Source: Sphingomonas sp. 8AM | Lineage (GTDB): Bacteria; Pseudomonadota; Alphaproteobacteria; Sphingomonadales; Sphingomonadaceae | Assembly: GCF_902506455.1 (NCBI RefSeq) | Contig: NZ_LR733844.1 | Span: 1,191,789-1,255,788 of the forward strand | Reading direction: 5' to 3' | Length of the DNA: 64,000 bases | Part shown: in pieces, positions 25,771 to 34,053 of the stretch | Layout: every line of letters begins with the position of its first letter | Position numbering within the stretch: the stretch's first letter is position 1 | Notes under the pieces: generated by a model | Told to the model about the DNA's origin: nothing | The model's input: the letters and a program-made list of their open reading frames with translations, nothing else | Database searches by the model: none | Made by a program: the position numbers and the translations under genes

Positions 25771-27335
25771 AATTCACGCTGGTCGCTGCCTTCTTCGTCG
25801 TCGTGCCGCTACCCGCGCTGGCGGCGCTACCGAAGGGCTTTGACGCCCGCGTAACGCACGTCATGCGGGCCTCGGGGACACCCGGCATGGCAATCGCGAT
25901 CGTCGAGGGCGGCAAGGTTACGCTTGCCAAAGGCTATGGCGTGCGGCGGCAGGGCGCGCCCGAGCGGGTCGACGCCGAAACGGCCTTTCTGATCGGCTCG
26001 ACCGCCAAGGCGATGACCGCCGCTGCACTCGCCACGTTGGTGGATGCGGGAAAGATCGGCTGGGACGACCGGGTCGTCGACCATCTTCCGGGCTTCCAGA
26101 TGTACGACGCCTGGGTCACGCGCGAGATGACGGTGCGTGACCTGCTCGTCCACCGCAGCGGGCTGGGGCTGGGCGCGGGCGATCTGCTCTACGTACCGCG
26201 CGGCAGCTATTCGCGCGCCGAGATCGTGCGGCGGCTGCGCTATCTCGCGCCCGCCACCAGTTTCCGCAGCGGCTATGCCTATGACAATATCCTCTACACC
26301 GTCGCCGGGCAGCTGATCGAGGCGGTGAGCGGGCAGACGTGGGAAGACTATGTCGGCGCGCACGTCTTCGCGCCGGCGGGAATGGCCGGCGCGACCGGCG
26401 AGCTGGCCCGCTACTGGACGATGCCGAACCGTGCGCTGCCGCATGCGCGCTTCGGCGGCGTCGTGCGCGGCACCGGCGCGATGCGCGTGCTCGAGGAGCA
26501 TGACCAATTGCCGCAGGCCGCCGCGCCCGCCGGGCTGATCGCGGCGAGCGCCACCGACATGGCCCGCTGGCTGCAGGTGCAATTGAGCGGCGGCGTCGCG
26601 GCGGGCGGCACGCGTGTCTTTTCGGCGGGCGCGGCGCAGGAGATGTGGACGCCGGTCACGCCAATCCCGATCGCGCCCTTTCCCGAGCCGGTCGCGGCGA
26701 CCACCCCGACCTTCGACGCCTATGCGCTCGGCTGGGAGGTGCGCGACTATCACGGCGAGCGGATCGTGTGGCATGCCGGCGGGCTGTTCGGCATGACCTC
26801 GGTCGTGGTGCTGATCCCCGCACGGCAGGTCGGCTTCGCGATCGAGCTCAACAGCGAGGAGGCCGCGCCGCGTCACGGCCTGATGTGGGAATTGATCGAC
26901 CATTATCTCGGGCGCACGCCGCAGGACTGGCCGACGCGCTTCACCCGTTATCGTGCGCAGCGGATCGCCGCCGCAGAGGCGGTGGTGACCGCGAAGGTGG
27001 CGGCGCCCGCAAAGGTCGGCCCGTCACTGCCGCTGCCGCGCTATGCCGGGCGCTATGTCGACCGCTGGTATGGCCCGATCGAGATTGGCAGCGACGCGAG
27101 CGGCCTGACGGCGCGCTTCGTGCCGACCCCGCGCATGGCGGGGCGACTCGACCATTATCAATACGATACCTTTATCGCGCGGTTCAACGATCCCGCGATC
27201 GAGCCCGCCTACCTGACCTTCGCGCTCGATGCGGGGGGCAGGGTGGCGCGGATCACGGCGCGGCCGGTGTCGCCGATCGCCGACTTCAGCTTCGATTATG
27301 CCGACCTGCTGTTCGAGCCCGAGCCCGCGAAGTGA
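25767..27335 (+). CDS. Serine hydrolase, class C beta-lactamase family with DUF3471-type C-terminal domain
   Basis: A 522-residue exported protein: signal peptide (MKFTLVAAFFVVVPLPALAA), catalytic domain with S78-T-A-K81, YDN in SGYAYDNILYTVAGQLI, and HAGGLFG in IVWHAGGLFGMTS. It ends in a beta-sandwich/lipocalin-like domain (~410-522) as seen in DUF3471-containing esterase/D-aminopeptidase proteins. It lacks the C-terminal membrane helices of its two neighbours. It starts in a 4-bp ATGA overlap with the YkvI gene. Likely periplasmic hydrolysis of D-amino-acid-containing peptides or related amides/esters; specificity unknown. Confidence 0.9.
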   Translation: MKFTLVAAFFVVVPLPALAALPKGFDARVTHVMRASGTPGMAIAIVEGGKVTLAKGYGVRRQGAPERVDAETAFLIGSTAKAMTAAALATLVDAGKIGWDDRVVDHLPGFQMYDAWVTREMTVRDLLVHRSGLGLGAGDLLYVPRGSYSRAEIVRRLRYLAPATSFRSGYAYDNILYTVAGQLIEAVSGQTWEDYVGAHVFAPAGMAGATGELARYWTMPNRALPHARFGGVVRGTGAMRVLEEHDQLPQAAAPAGLIAASATDMARWLQVQLSGGVAAGGTRVFSAGAAQEMWTPVTPIPIAPFPEPVAATTPTFDAYALGWEVRDYHGERIVWHAGGLFGMTSVVVLIPARQVGFAIELNSEEAAPRHGLMWELIDHYLGRTPQDWPTRFTRYRAQRIAAAEAVVTAKVAAPAKVGPSLPLPRYAGRYVDRWYGPIEIGSDASGLTARFVPTPRMAGRLDHYQYDTFIARFNDPAIEPAYLTFALDAGGRVARITARPVSPIADFSFDYADLLFEPEPAK

Positions 27336-27345
27336 GAGGATGACG

Positions 27346-29304
27346 ATGAAAACGCTTCTGCTGGCGCTGCTCCCTGCGCTGCTCGTCGCCGCGACGCCGG
27401 CGGCGCGCCCGCCGGTCCCTTCACCGGCGACGCCGGCTGCCGAGGTGCCGCCAACGCCCGCGACCCCGGCGTCGACGCCGCAGCTGACCGCCGCCGATGT
27501 CGGCGCGTGGCTCGACGGTTATCTGCCCGGCACGCTTGAGGCGGGAAAGATCGCCGGTGCGCAGGTCGCGGTCGTCAAGGACGGCGCGATCCTGTTCGAG
27601 AAGGGCTATGGCTATGCCGATGTCGCGGCCAGGACGCCGATGGACCCGCGACGCTCGCTGATGCGCATCGGGTCGACCTCGAAGCTGCTGACCTGGACCG
27701 CGGTGATGCAATTGGTGGAGGCGGGCAAGATCGACCTCGACGCCGACGTGAACCGCTATCTCGACTTCCGCATTACGCCGCCTGGTCGGGCGGTGACGAT
27801 GAACGACCTGATGCAGCATCGCGGCGGCTTCGAGGAGGGGCTCAAGGATCTGCTCGCGAGCGATCCGAAGCTGCTCAAGACGACCGAGCGTTACCTCAAG
27901 GAGAATACGCGCCCGTTCCTGTTCAAGCCGGGCGAGGCGCCGGCCTATTCCAATTACGGCGTCGCGCTGGCGGGCTATATCGTCCAGCGCGTCTCGGGTG
28001 AGCCGTTCGACGATTATGTCGCGCGCCACATCACCGGCCCGCTTGGCATGGCGCACACCACCTTCGCGCAGCCGCTGCCGCCGCGCCTCGCGCCGCTCGC
28101 TGCCAAGGGCTATCGCACCAGCGATGGGCCACCACAGCCCTATGAGCTGGTCGGCACCGCACCCGCGGGGAGCGTCGCGGCGACCGCGGATGACATGGCG
28201 CGCTTCATGCTCGCGCATCTCGGGGGCGGCAGCTTCGGCGGGGCGCGCATCCTGCGCCCCGACACAATGGCGTTCATGCATCGTCCGGCGAGCCCGCCGC
28301 CGGCGGGGTTCGACACCATGGCGCATGGCTTCTTCTGGATGCAGCGCAACGGCACGACGGTGATCGGGCACGGCGGCGATACGATCGTCTTCCACAGTGA
28401 CCTCGCGCTGCTGCCCGAGAAGAACGTCGGGCTATTCATGAGCTTCAGCAGCCGGGGCGAGGGCGACGCTGTCTATGGCGCCCGCGAGCGATTGTTCGAC
28501 CTGTTCATGGATCGCTACTTTCCGGCCGCGCCCCCGCCGCTGCCACCCGCGATCGGCCGCGCCGCGGCGGACGCACGCGCGCTGGCGGGGCATTACGAAA
28601 CCTCGCGCCGGGTCGAGACCGGCTTCATCAGCCTCTTCTACCTGCTCCAGCAGGATGTGGTGAGCGCCAACGACGACGGCACGATCAGCGTCTCGTCGAT
28701 CGCCGGCAAGCGCTTCCGCGAGATCGCACCGGGACTGTGGCGCGTGCGCGACGGCACGCGGCTGTTGCGCGTCACCACGCTGGATGGCCGCCGGACGATC
28801 GTCGACAGCCAGAACCCGGTGGGGGTGCTGCAGGCGGTGCCCGTGCTCCGCAACTCGACCTTGTTCCAGGCGGTGTTCGGTGTCTCGCTGCTGGTGCTGC
28901 TGCTGACCGTGATCGTCTGGCCGATCGGCTGGTGGATCCGCCGCCGCTACGCCTCGCCGCCGGTGGCGAGCGGGCGCGCGGCGCGCGCTCGGTTGCTGGT
29001 GCGCGTCGCCGCGCTCGCCGATCTTGGCTATGTCGCGGGCTGGTACACGGTCGTCGCGCCGATCCTCGACCAGCATGTCGACGCCTATAATGCCTCGCTC
29101 GACGGCATGATCCGGCTGTTGCAGGTCGCGGCGGTGATCCCGGTCGCAGCGGCGATCGTCGGCGTATGGAATTTCATCGAGGCGGCGCGTGGGCCGTTCG
29201 GCCGGGGCGTGCAGTTGCGCGCGGCGCTGGTGGCGCTGGCGCTGGGCGGCTTGCTGTGGGTCGCCGTGACCGCGCATCTGATCGGCTGGAGCCTCAACTA
29301 CTGA
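27346..29304 (+). CDS. Serine hydrolase (class C beta-lactamase fold) with C-terminal membrane domain, paralog of the 17011 gene
   Basis: A 652-residue protein: signal peptide, Pro/Ala linker, catalytic domain with S110-T-S-K113, YSNYG and GHGGDT (third motif), then a lipocalin-like region and four membrane helices from ~520. It shares stretches such as AWLDGYLP, YGYADVA and KLLTWTAVMQ with the 17011-19008 product, so the two are duplicates at either side of the locus. ATG 27346 is preferred because GAGAGGA precedes it by about 5 bases; ATG 27340 lies inside that ribosome site. Its stop overlaps the convergent ACT-protein gene by 11 bp. Confidence 0.9.
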   Translation: MKTLLLALLPALLVAATPAARPPVPSPATPAAEVPPTPATPASTPQLTAADVGAWLDGYLPGTLEAGKIAGAQVAVVKDGAILFEKGYGYADVAARTPMDPRRSLMRIGSTSKLLTWTAVMQLVEAGKIDLDADVNRYLDFRITPPGRAVTMNDLMQHRGGFEEGLKDLLASDPKLLKTTERYLKENTRPFLFKPGEAPAYSNYGVALAGYIVQRVSGEPFDDYVARHITGPLGMAHTTFAQPLPPRLAPLAAKGYRTSDGPPQPYELVGTAPAGSVAATADDMARFMLAHLGGGSFGGARILRPDTMAFMHRPASPPPAGFDTMAHGFFWMQRNGTTVIGHGGDTIVFHSDLALLPEKNVGLFMSFSSRGEGDAVYGARERLFDLFMDRYFPAAPPPLPPAIGRAAADARALAGHYETSRRVETGFISLFYLLQQDVVSANDDGTISVSSIAGKRFREIAPGLWRVRDGTRLLRVTTLDGRRTIVDSQNPVGVLQAVPVLRNSTLFQAVFGVSLLVLLLTVIVWPIGWWIRRRYASPPVASGRAARARLLVRVAALADLGYVAGWYTVVAPILDQHVDAYNASLDGMIRLLQVAAVIPVAAAIVGVWNFIEAARGPFGRGVQLRAALVALALGGLLWVAVTAHLIGWSLNY

Positions 29305-29524
29305 GCGTGGCGCTTTCCACCAGCACCAGCGCGCGCATCTTGGCGAGCAGCATGTCGGCGACCCCGTCCGCCAGTCCGCTCACCGCGACGGCGATGCGAT
29401 AGGTGTCGGCGTCGCGCTCCACCAGGGCGGTGTCGAAGGCGATCGAGCGCAGCGCCAGCAGGTTGAGCACGCGCAGCGGCAGATCGGGCGACGCATCGCC
29501 GACGACGAGGAAGTGGACGGTCAT
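29294..29524 (-). CDS. Small ACT-domain protein (IlvM/AHAS small-subunit-like)
   Basis: A 76-residue protein. MTVHFLVVGDASPDLPLRVLNLLALRSIAFDTALVERD followed by YRIAVAVSGLADGVADMLLAKMRALVLVESA has the beta-alpha-beta-beta-alpha-beta pattern of an ACT domain and resembles the short acetolactate synthase regulatory subunit IlvM. No acetolactate synthase large subunit is nearby, so it may bind an amino acid for another purpose. ATG 29524 is chosen; a TTG three codons upstream is the only alternative. It is tail-to-tail with the serine hydrolase (11-bp overlap) and head-to-head with the Lrp gene, 130 bp apart. Confidence 0.6.
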   Translation of the reverse strand: MTVHFLVVGDASPDLPLRVLNLLALRSIAFDTALVERDADTYRIAVAVSGLADGVADMLLAKMRALVLVESATLSS

Positions 29525-29654
29525 CACCTGCAATCCCGATCGAACTCACACCGGGGAATCCTGCCCGCATTTCGGTGGAAAAGCTCACCTCAGATGCGCA
29601 CGTCATGGTAGGACGCGGCATGTTTATCCTGTTTGATGCCGGATCGCGGCAGGA

Positions 29655-30116
29655 ATGACCGAGCTGGACGAATTCGAGCGCCGTATCCTCCGCGAGCTGC
29701 AACGCGATGGCAGCCAGACCGTGGCGGAGATCGCGGCGAAGGTCGGTCTGTCCGCCTCGCCGTGCTGGCGGCGGATCGACCGGCTGGAGCGCGAAGGCGT
29801 GATCCGCGGCCGGGTGGCGCTGGTCGATCGCCGCAAGGTGGGGCTCAGCGCGCATATTTTCGCGCAGGTGCGCCTCAACGCGCATGGCCGCGCCAATCTC
29901 GACGAATTCGCCGCGGCGATCCGCGCTTTCCCCGAGGTGCTCGATGCCTATGTGCTGATGGGCACGACCGACTTCATGCTGCGCATCGTCGCGCGCGACA
30001 TTGACGCCTATGAGCGCTTCTTCTTCGACAAGCTCAGCCGCTTGCCCGGTGTGCAGGAGATTACCTCGACGGTGGCCCTGTCCGAGATCAAGTCCACCGC
30101 CGAGCTGCCGATCTGA
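29655..30116 (+). CDS. Lrp/AsnC family transcriptional regulator
   Basis: A 153-residue regulator with an N-terminal helix-turn-helix (~5-55, LQRDGSQTVAEIAAKVGLSASPCWRRIDRLEREGVI) and a C-terminal RAM/ACT-like ligand domain (~70-150, VLMGTTDFMLRIVARDIDAYERFF). The family senses amino acids and controls their metabolism or transport. It lies at the end of the peptide locus, divergent from the small ACT protein and convergent with the TBDR at 30136, 19 bp from its end. It may respond to an amino acid released from imported peptides, for example glutamate; this is inference. Confidence 0.92.
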   Translation: MTELDEFERRILRELQRDGSQTVAEIAAKVGLSASPCWRRIDRLEREGVIRGRVALVDRRKVGLSAHIFAQVRLNAHGRANLDEFAAAIRAFPEVLDAYVLMGTTDFMLRIVARDIDAYERFFFDKLSRLPGVQEITSTVALSEIKSTAELPI

Positions 30117-30135
30117 CCGCTCCGCCCGGCGGCCG

Positions 30136-33042
30136 TCAGAGGCGGCCGCGGATGCCGAAGAAGAACGCGCGGCCGGAATATTCGTAGAAGTTGGGCAGGT
30201 TGCGATATTCGTTGAACCGCTTGACCGCCTGACCGAGCAGGTTGGAACCCTGCGCATAGACGGTGACGTGGCTGTTCAGGTCATAGGAGAGCGTCGCCGA
30301 CACTTCGTGGTACGGATCTTCCTTGACGGGAAGATAGGCGAGGTTGCCCGATTGCGCATAGGTGAAGCGCGACTGGAATGTGTACGACACCTGCGCCCCG
30401 ACGCCGTGGTTTTCGTAGAACAGCTTGCCGTTCGCCGAAAAGGGGATTGCCCCCGGCAGGTCGGTGGTCACGTCGCCCGAGGTCGCGCGCGAGTGGTTGT
30501 AGGTCAGGTTCGCCTGGACGCCAAAGCCGTTGTCGAGGAAGTACTGGCCCCCGACCTCGATGCCATAGACGTCGGCGCTGTCGCCGTTGCGCACCTGATA
30601 TTCGACAAAGTTGAAGTTCTGCACCTGATTGGCGGGCTGCGCGGTCGGCGTGATCACGACATCGACCGGCACCGTCGAGACGAAATTGGTGATGTGCTTG
30701 TAGAAAGCCGCCGCGGTCAGCGCGAGGCGGTTGGACGGATAATATTCGAGCGAGACGTCGAGCTGGTTCGCCTCCGTCGGCTTCAGGTTCGGATTGCCTG
30801 CATCATAGATGATGTACGTCCCGGATTGCGCCGAGGTCGCGTCCTTGGCGGGCGACAGTTCGGCGAAGGTCGGGCGGGAGATCGCCTGCGACGCCGCGAG
30901 CCGCAGCCGCAACCCGTCCGACAGGTCATAGGCGAAATTGGCGGCCGGCAGCAGCCGCAGATAGTCACCGCCCCCGGTGATCGGCTCGACGGGGTTGAAA
31001 CCGACCGCGTTATCCTGCGTGCCTGCGCGCGGGATGATCGTCGCGATCGACGCGCCATAGCCGACCGACGACACCTTCGTCGCTACCAGCCGCCCGCCGA
31101 TGTCGGCGCGCCAATGTTCGCCCTCCAGATTGAACTGGACATAGCCGGCCCAGGTCCGCTCTCGGATCCGGTACGAGGCGGGCAGGTCGTCCTGGATGAT
31201 CTGCGTCGAATAGCCGGCCGGATAGGGTGACAGCGTACAGCCCGGGATCGTCGCACCGCTGGCATCGAGGCAGCTGTTGGGGTTGAGGATCGCGGGATTG
31301 TTGTCGGCGCGCGGCAGCGCGGCCAGATAGGTATCGATGTCGAAGTACGGGAAGTTGCGCGGGAAATTGCCGCGCCGCTTCTGCAGGATGTCCTCGCGGC
31401 CCGGCTTGACCACGTCGGCACCGATATCGCCGAACGTGAACGGATAGCCGCAATAGTTGCACGAGGTCGTATATTGATTGTCGACGGTCGTCACATCCTT
31501 GTGGCGGTCCGTCCAGGCGACGCCGAAGCCGATCGCCTTGAACACGCCGTTGTCGACGCGGTACTCGCCGTCCATTTTCGCGCTCTTGATATCGTCGCTG
31601 ATATCCTGGCCCTGGATGCCGATATAATGCGCGCGGAAGTCGTCATTGGTCGCCTGATCGAGCGTGCGGCCACCCGGCAGCGTGATCGCGAGATCCGGCA
31701 GCCCGTTGTCGCGCGTCGCAAAGTCCGCCGAGGCGCCGGGGATGCCGGCGACCACGAAGCGGTTGCGGCCACCGGTGTTGTTGGTCGCCTTGCCATAGTA
31801 GCCGTCGAAGGCGAGCTTCAGCTGGTCGACCGGCCGCCAGTCGACGCGCCCGCCGATCTGCCACGTCTGGCTCTGGCGCGGCTCGTCGGTGGTGAGCACC
31901 TCCGCGACCATGTCGTTCTTGGTGAAGCCGGTGACGACATTGTTCTTGTCGACCGAGATCGACGCAGGGTCCCACCGCGGGGTGCCGTCATCACCGAGCG
32001 GGTTGAGGTAGTTTGACGAGCGATAATTGTGCTGGCTCACGTCGAAATGGCTATAGACGCCGTCGATCGTGACCTCGAAATTGCTCGACGGCTTCCACTG
32101 GAACGCGCCGGCCGCGCCGATCCGCTCCCGTTCGCCTGTGACATAGCCGACGCTGTAATAATCGGGCCAGATATAGGCCGGTCCGTTCGGATTGCCGTCG
32201 ACACGCCCGTCGCGGTTGAAGTCGATGCCGTAGCCCGCCTCGGTCCCGTCGGTGATCGAATATTCGCCGAGATTGTCGGTCCGGAACTTGTATTTGTTGT
32301 AGCTGGCGCCGAGCAGAATACCCATCGTGTCGTCGGCGAAGGTGGTGCTGACCACTCCGCTCAGCTTGTAGCCGCCCTTGTCGACCAGATCGTTATACTG
32401 GCCTTCGACCGCGGCCGAGGCGTGGAAGCCCGACCGGTCGAGCGGGCGCGCGGTGCGCAGGTCGACGTTGCCGCCGATGCTGCCTTCCAGCTCCGAGGCG
32501 CGCACCGCCTTCTTCACTTCGGCGCCGGAGATGATTTCCGACGGCAGCACGTCGAACTGGAACGAGCGGTCGGTGCCGTCGGTCGGCAGGATACGTCCGT
32601 TGAGGGTGGTGATCGCGAAGTTCGAGCCGAGCCCGCGCACGGTGATGTCGCGCCCTTCGCCGCGCCCGTCGCGCCCGACTGTCACGCCCGGGATATTGGC
32701 GAGCGCCTCGGCGACGTTGCGGTTGGGAAACTTGCCGAGTTCCTCGGCCGAGATCGCGTCGACGATCGTGTCGGCGTTGCGCTTGGCCTGGATCGACCGC
32801 AACAGGCTGCCGCGGACGCCCCGCACGACGACCTCGGTCGCGGCGGCGGGCTCGCCGGTTTCACCGGGCTGCTGACCGGGGTCGGAGAGGATCGCCTGCG
32901 GATCGGGCGAGGCGGTGGAGGCACGCTGCGCCGGATCGACCGCAGCACCTGCGTCCTGTGCGGCGGCCTGACCGGCGATGAGCAATGCGAACAGGCTGAC
33001 TCCGGTCAGCGTGGTCCTGTGCCAGCGGTTCGGGTGCGTCAT
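30136..33042 (-). CDS. TonB-dependent receptor (large glycan-type, AgaR-linked)
   Basis: A 968-residue outer-membrane receptor. Its signal peptide ends in AGQAAAQ, then EVVVRGVRGSLLRSIQAKRNADTIVDAISAEELGKFPNRNVAEALANIPGVTV is the typical plug start of the large sphingomonad/Caulobacter/Xanthomonas glycan receptors. DFVLPSEI-like (here DVLPSEIISGAEVKK) and an aromatic C-terminus (FFFGIRGRL) follow. ATG 33042 is chosen because AGGAGAG lies 5 bases upstream; the frame stays open to 33966 but that part is antisense to the DeoR gene. It is divergent from the AgaR-like regulator, and the 153 bp between contain TTTCGTTTC boxes. Likely imports a GalNAc- or galactose-containing glycan (inference). Confidence 0.92.
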   Translation of the reverse strand: MTHPNRWHRTTLTGVSLFALLIAGQAAAQDAGAAVDPAQRASTASPDPQAILSDPGQQPGETGEPAAATEVVVRGVRGSLLRSIQAKRNADTIVDAISAEELGKFPNRNVAEALANIPGVTVGRDGRGEGRDITVRGLGSNFAITTLNGRILPTDGTDRSFQFDVLPSEIISGAEVKKAVRASELEGSIGGNVDLRTARPLDRSGFHASAAVEGQYNDLVDKGGYKLSGVVSTTFADDTMGILLGASYNKYKFRTDNLGEYSITDGTEAGYGIDFNRDGRVDGNPNGPAYIWPDYYSVGYVTGERERIGAAGAFQWKPSSNFEVTIDGVYSHFDVSQHNYRSSNYLNPLGDDGTPRWDPASISVDKNNVVTGFTKNDMVAEVLTTDEPRQSQTWQIGGRVDWRPVDQLKLAFDGYYGKATNNTGGRNRFVVAGIPGASADFATRDNGLPDLAITLPGGRTLDQATNDDFRAHYIGIQGQDISDDIKSAKMDGEYRVDNGVFKAIGFGVAWTDRHKDVTTVDNQYTTSCNYCGYPFTFGDIGADVVKPGREDILQKRRGNFPRNFPYFDIDTYLAALPRADNNPAILNPNSCLDASGATIPGCTLSPYPAGYSTQIIQDDLPASYRIRERTWAGYVQFNLEGEHWRADIGGRLVATKVSSVGYGASIATIIPRAGTQDNAVGFNPVEPITGGGDYLRLLPAANFAYDLSDGLRLRLAASQAISRPTFAELSPAKDATSAQSGTYIIYDAGNPNLKPTEANQLDVSLEYYPSNRLALTAAAFYKHITNFVSTVPVDVVITPTAQPANQVQNFNFVEYQVRNGDSADVYGIEVGGQYFLDNGFGVQANLTYNHSRATSGDVTTDLPGAIPFSANGKLFYENHGVGAQVSYTFQSRFTYAQSGNLAYLPVKEDPYHEVSATLSYDLNSHVTVYAQGSNLLGQAVKRFNEYRNLPNFYEYSGRAFFFGIRGRL

Positions 33043-33093
33043 CGCCACTCTCCTGATGCGTCGCATGTCATGCGAAATATTGCGGCTTCGTAT

Positions 33094-33134
33094 CTTTCGT
33101 TTCGCAGCGATGTCAAACAGAAAAGAAACGAAAC
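33094..33134. promoter_or_regulatory. AgaR-type operator boxes in the TBDR / DeoR divergent promoter
   Basis: CTTTCGTTTCG at 33094-33104 and, in the opposite orientation, AGAAAAGAAACGAAAC at 33119-33134. Repeated TTTC-N2-3-TTTC elements are the known type of site for the E. coli GalNAc regulator AgaR, and the gene at 33196 encodes an AgaR-like protein. Similar boxes occur at 35162-35175, 38284-38294 and 41713-41728. Confidence 0.65.
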
Positions 33135-33195
33135 TTGACCGGCTGTTGTCGCGATGCGGGTGCGCTGATAAGGATGGCGCTCCAGGGAGGGTCAC

Positions 33196-33975
33196 ATGTC
33201 CACGGTTCGGGACACCAGCGGCAGACGACAGCAGATCAGCGCCATGGTGCGTGAACGCGGCAGCGTTCAGGTTGCGCCCCTGGCGGAGCGGTTCGGCGTT
33301 TCGATGCAGACCATCCGCAAGGACTTGCATTTCCTGGCGAAACGCGGCGTTGCCGAGCGCTCTTACGGTGGCGCGATCGTCGCCGATGCCGTCAATGTGA
33401 TCGCCGAGCCGCCGGTCGAGGCGAAGCGCGCGAGCCATGTCGACGAAAAGGCGCGGATCGGAGCGCTCGCGGCCGCGATGGTGCAGCCGGGCGACTCGGT
33501 AGTGCTCGACTCCGGGACGACGACGCTCCAGATCGCGCACCATCTGCCCGACGACGAGGAGATTACCGTCCTCACCAACGATCTCGACATCCTCTGCGCG
33601 CTGGCGCGCAAGGAGCGGATCCGGGTGGTGATGCTGGGCGGGACACTGCGTCGGCGCAACCGCGCGTTCTACGGCGCACAAACCGAAAGCGCGCTCGACG
33701 ATCTGCACGTCGACAAGCTGTTTCTGGGCGTCGACGGCTTCGATATCGAGCGCGGTATCACCACGCATTACGAGCCTGAGGCGATGCTCAACCGCAAGAT
33801 GGTGCGGGCGGCGCGGCAGGTGATCGCGGTCACGGACCGCTCGAAGTTCGGGCGCGTTTGCCTCCATCGCATCCTCAACGTCGCCGAGATCGACGATCTC
33901 GTTACCGACGACACCGCCCCCGATGGGATGCAGGCGGCCGCCGATCGGCTGGGATTTCGGCTGCACGTCGCCTGA
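33196..33975 (+). CDS. agaR: DeoR/GlpR family regulator, AgaR-like
   Basis: A 259-residue repressor. The N-terminal DeoR helix-turn-helix (~8-60, VAPLAERFGVSMQTIRKDLHFLAKRGVAERSYGGA) is followed by the phosphosugar-binding domain with VVLDSGTTTLQIAHHL (~105), VMLGGTLRRRNRAFYG (~150) and LFLGVDGFDIERGITTHYEPEAMLNRKM (~175-202). The last block is characteristic of AgaR-type members. It likely senses a GalNAc-pathway phosphosugar. CAGGGAGGGT before ATG 33196 supports the start. Downstream genes for AgaS, an AgaK-like kinase and GatZ/AgaZ fit the assignment. Confidence 0.85.
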   Translation: MSTVRDTSGRRQQISAMVRERGSVQVAPLAERFGVSMQTIRKDLHFLAKRGVAERSYGGAIVADAVNVIAEPPVEAKRASHVDEKARIGALAAAMVQPGDSVVLDSGTTTLQIAHHLPDDEEITVLTNDLDILCALARKERIRVVMLGGTLRRRNRAFYGAQTESALDDLHVDKLFLGVDGFDIERGITTHYEPEAMLNRKMVRAARQVIAVTDRSKFGRVCLHRILNVAEIDDLVTDDTAPDGMQAAADRLGFRLHVA

Positions 33976-34005
33976 CGGCGCACCGGCCCTGCATTGATGC
34001 CAAAT

Positions 34006-34038
34006 TCCGTCATCCCGGATCGGGGCCGGGATGACGGA
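34006..34038. repeat. 13-bp perfect inverted repeat between convergent genes (REP-like, probable terminator)
   Basis: TCCGTCATCCCGG (34006-34018) and CCGGGATGACGGA (34026-34038) with a 7-bp loop. The CGTCATCCCGG...CCGGGATGACG palindrome is, to my knowledge, another dispersed type in sphingomonad genomes. It sits between the convergent DeoR gene (ends 33975) and the amidohydrolase gene (ends 34054), where a bidirectional terminator is expected. Confidence 0.75.
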
Positions 34039-34053
34039 TCGGGCGGAGCCCTT

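Noticed and set aside
30136..33966. A single 1276-residue protein on the minus strand
   Set aside because: The first ~308 residues are antisense to the DeoR gene and its promoter and have no family features. The receptor starts at ATG 33042 with a ribosome site and signal peptide.
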